A model generated the notes under the pieces. It saw nothing but the letters and a program-made list of their open reading frames with translations, ran no database searches and was not told where the DNA came from. DNA of 64,000 nt from Chloroflexota bacterium (GTDB lineage: Bacteria > Chloroflexota > UBA6077 > JACCZL01), in contig JADLFM010000100.1 in assembly GCA_020845495.1 (NCBI GenBank), positions 35,852-99,851 on the forward strand. Direction: 5' to 3'. Both the position numbers and the translations under genes were made by a program. Position 1 is the stretch's first letter. Each line of letters starts with the position of its first letter. Of this stretch, positions 62,601 to 64,000 are shown piece by piece.

Positions 62601-64000
62601 ATGCCAGAAACGCACGGGCTATCGAGGCGGGAGTTCTTCGCGCGGACTGCCGGAGGCGCACTCGGCCTCACGGGAGTGAGCCTGCTAGCCGCCTGCGGTC
62701 AGCAGACGCCCCCGGCGCCGACCGCCGCACCGAAGCCGACGGAGGCAGCGAAGCCGGCCGCGGCCGGGCAGGCCACCGCTGCGCCCAAGCCGGCCGCAAC
62801 CGCCCAGCCCGCCGCAACAGCCGCACCGACCGCGGCGCCGGCGGCTGCGGCGAAGCCAGCCGCGGCACCGAAACCAGCCGCGCCGGCCGCGAAGCCGGGC
62901 CAGGCCCTCGGCGCCAACTTGATCGGCAAGCTGGAGGGGCCGGAGGTCGTCACCGACCAGGGCACATGGCCGAAGTCCTTCAAGGAAGCGCCGATGCTGG
63001 CCGAGCGGGTCAAGGCTGGCAAGCTACCACCGGTCGAGCAGCGCGTCCCCCAGGAGCCGCTCGTCATCAAGCCCGTCCATGAAATCGGTAAATACGGCGG
63101 CATCTGGCGGCGCGGCTTCACCGGCCCGGGCGACAAGTGGAACGGCTACCGGGCGGCGAGCGGTCCTGACAACGTCCTGTTCTGGGACTACACCGGCGAG
63201 AAACTCGTCCCGAACGTCGCGAAGGACTGGAAGTTCGAGGACGGCGGCAAGGTGCTCACCCTCTATCTCCGCAAGGGGATGAAGTGGTCTGACGGCCAGC
63301 CGTTCACCGCCGACGCCTTCACCTTCTGGTTCGAGGATCTCTACAGTAACAAGGAGCTGCTGCCGGCTGGCCATTCGTCGATGACCATCAACGGGAAGCC
63401 CGGCCGGGTCGAGAAGGTCGACGACACCACCGTTCGCTTCGTCTTCCCCGACCCATATTTCCTGCTCGCCGACGTGCTGGCCGGCTCGACGGCGCTCGCC
63501 AGCCAGTCGTACTACGGCATGGAGTTCATGGGCGCGTTCGCCCCGGGCCACTACCTGAAGCAGTTCCACCCCAAGTACACGTCCCAGGATCAAGTCAATA
63601 AACTGGCCAAGGACGCCGGCTTCGACAACTGGGTCACCATGATGAAGTTCAAGAACGACTGGGCGCTCAATGCCGAACTACCGGTCGTTACACCCTGGAT
63701 AACGGTCCAGCCAATCAACACGCCGCAATGGATTCTAGAGCGCAATCCCTACAGCATGTGGGTCGATACGGAAGGCAATCAACTTCCGTACATCGACAAG
63801 ATTCAGATGAATCTAGGGGAGAACCTCGAAGTCGTCAACCTGCGTGCTGTTGCCGGCGAGTACGATTTCCAGGCTCGCCACATGGACGCGGGCAAGATTC
63901 CCGTATTCCTGGAGAATCAGGAGAAGGGGAACTATAAGCTCCACCTCGATCCAGGCGACTACGGCACCGACTGCGTCATCAAGTTCAACCTGTCGTACGA
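62601..64000 (+). CDS. Second family 5 ABC substrate-binding protein, Tat lipoprotein (runs off the window)
   Basis: The gene starts at ATG 62601 with GGGAGGTCCAG before it and is still open at the window end, so only its first 466 codons are seen. The signal has a twin-arginine motif (SRREFF, Arg9-Arg10) and a lipobox LLAAC32, then an Ala/Pro/Lys-rich linker. The mature part matches the first binding protein (KLPPVEQRVP, EIGKYGGIWRRGFTG, LRKGMKWSDGQPFTADAFTFWF). It likely shares the Dpp-type transporter encoded before it, perhaps with another ligand preference. Confidence 0.92.
   Translation, partial: MPETHGLSRREFFARTAGGALGLTGVSLLAACGQQTPPAPTAAPKPTEAAKPAAAGQATAAPKPAATAQPAATAAPTAAPAAAAKPAAAPKPAAPAAKPGQALGANLIGKLEGPEVVTDQGTWPKSFKEAPMLAERVKAGKLPPVEQRVPQEPLVIKPVHEIGKYGGIWRRGFTGPGDKWNGYRAASGPDNVLFWDYTGEKLVPNVAKDWKFEDGGKVLTLYLRKGMKWSDGQPFTADAFTFWFEDLYSNKELLPAGHSSMTINGKPGRVEKVDDTTVRFVFPDPYFLLADVLAGSTALASQSYYGMEFMGAFAPGHYLKQFHPKYTSQDQVNKLAKDAGFDNWVTMMKFKNDWALNAELPVVTPWITVQPINTPQWILERNPYSMWVDTEGNQLPYIDKIQMNLGENLEVVNLRAVAGEYDFQARHMDAGKIPVFLENQEKGNYKLHLDPGDYGTDCVIKFNLSY

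Noticed and set aside
1..64000. tRNA, rRNA, phage or transposase genes
   Set aside because: None was recognised in either strand. A dedicated RNA-gene scan would be needed to exclude a tRNA in the intergenic gaps.

Overview
The window is GC-rich DNA (roughly two thirds G+C by eye) from a bacterium, packed with genes on both strands. No rRNA, tRNA, phage, transposase or CRISPR array was found. The gene mix suggests a Chloroflexota bacterium, perhaps near Thermomicrobia/Sphaerobacter: Dpp-type ABC operons with a LacI regulator, an AfsR-like BTAD/NB-ARC regulator, tandem Usp proteins, choice-of-anchor-type secreted proteins and Ala/Thr-rich lipoprotein linkers. This placement is an inference from gene content, not a phylogeny. 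Many starts were moved inside longer open frames to sites with a Shine-Dalgarno sequence or to 1-4 base stop/start overlaps.

Layout. 0-6 kb: a glycosyltransferase, a Usp-Usp-YHS fusion, and a translationally coupled pair made of an Nramp-related transporter with a non-canonical metal site and a soluble PRC/MgtE-N/CBS protein. 6-15.5 kb: a degenerate imidazolonepropionase homologue; a leftward group (Ni-binding-like DUF4242 protein, SBP56/methanethiol oxidase family protein, membrane protein, TlpA-like thioredoxin) divergent from a giant AfsR-like regulator; a CvpA-like membrane protein. 15.6-22.5 kb: asparagine synthase, sulfurtransferase, a MazEF toxin-antitoxin module between 245-bp direct repeats that copy the 3' end of a polysaccharide deacetylase gene, an isochorismatase-fold hydrolase and a phosphoribosyltransferase. 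23-27 kb: fabD-fabF-fabF. 27-36.6 kb: an orphan NMT1-like binding protein, a receiver protein, a coiled-coil protein, a Yip1-like membrane protein, folC-larC, an FAD oxidoreductase, a TauE-like permease and an EndoIII-like glycosylase. 37-49 kb: lactate permease, an ATPase-less FtsK-like protein, wecG-like and glcF genes, and a four-gene MacAB-type export operon with an exceptionally long adaptor and a secreted protein.

49-64 kb looks like one catabolic region: zinc alcohol dehydrogenase, beta-propeller lactonase, enolase-superfamily dehydratase, a LacI regulator with its own promoter and a perfect 26-bp operator, then a full Dpp-type ABC transporter (binding protein, two permeases, two ATPases) and a second binding protein that runs off the window end. 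Together they suggest uptake and oxidation of a sugar, sugar acid or oligosaccharide.

Recurring oddities are proteins that keep a fold but lose the family's catalytic or metal residues (HutI-like protein, YHS domain, Nramp site) and short in-frame tandem DNA repeats that add low-complexity segments to otherwise ordinary proteins (CvpA-like, lactate permease, MacB permease, LacI, AfsR-like, binding protein).
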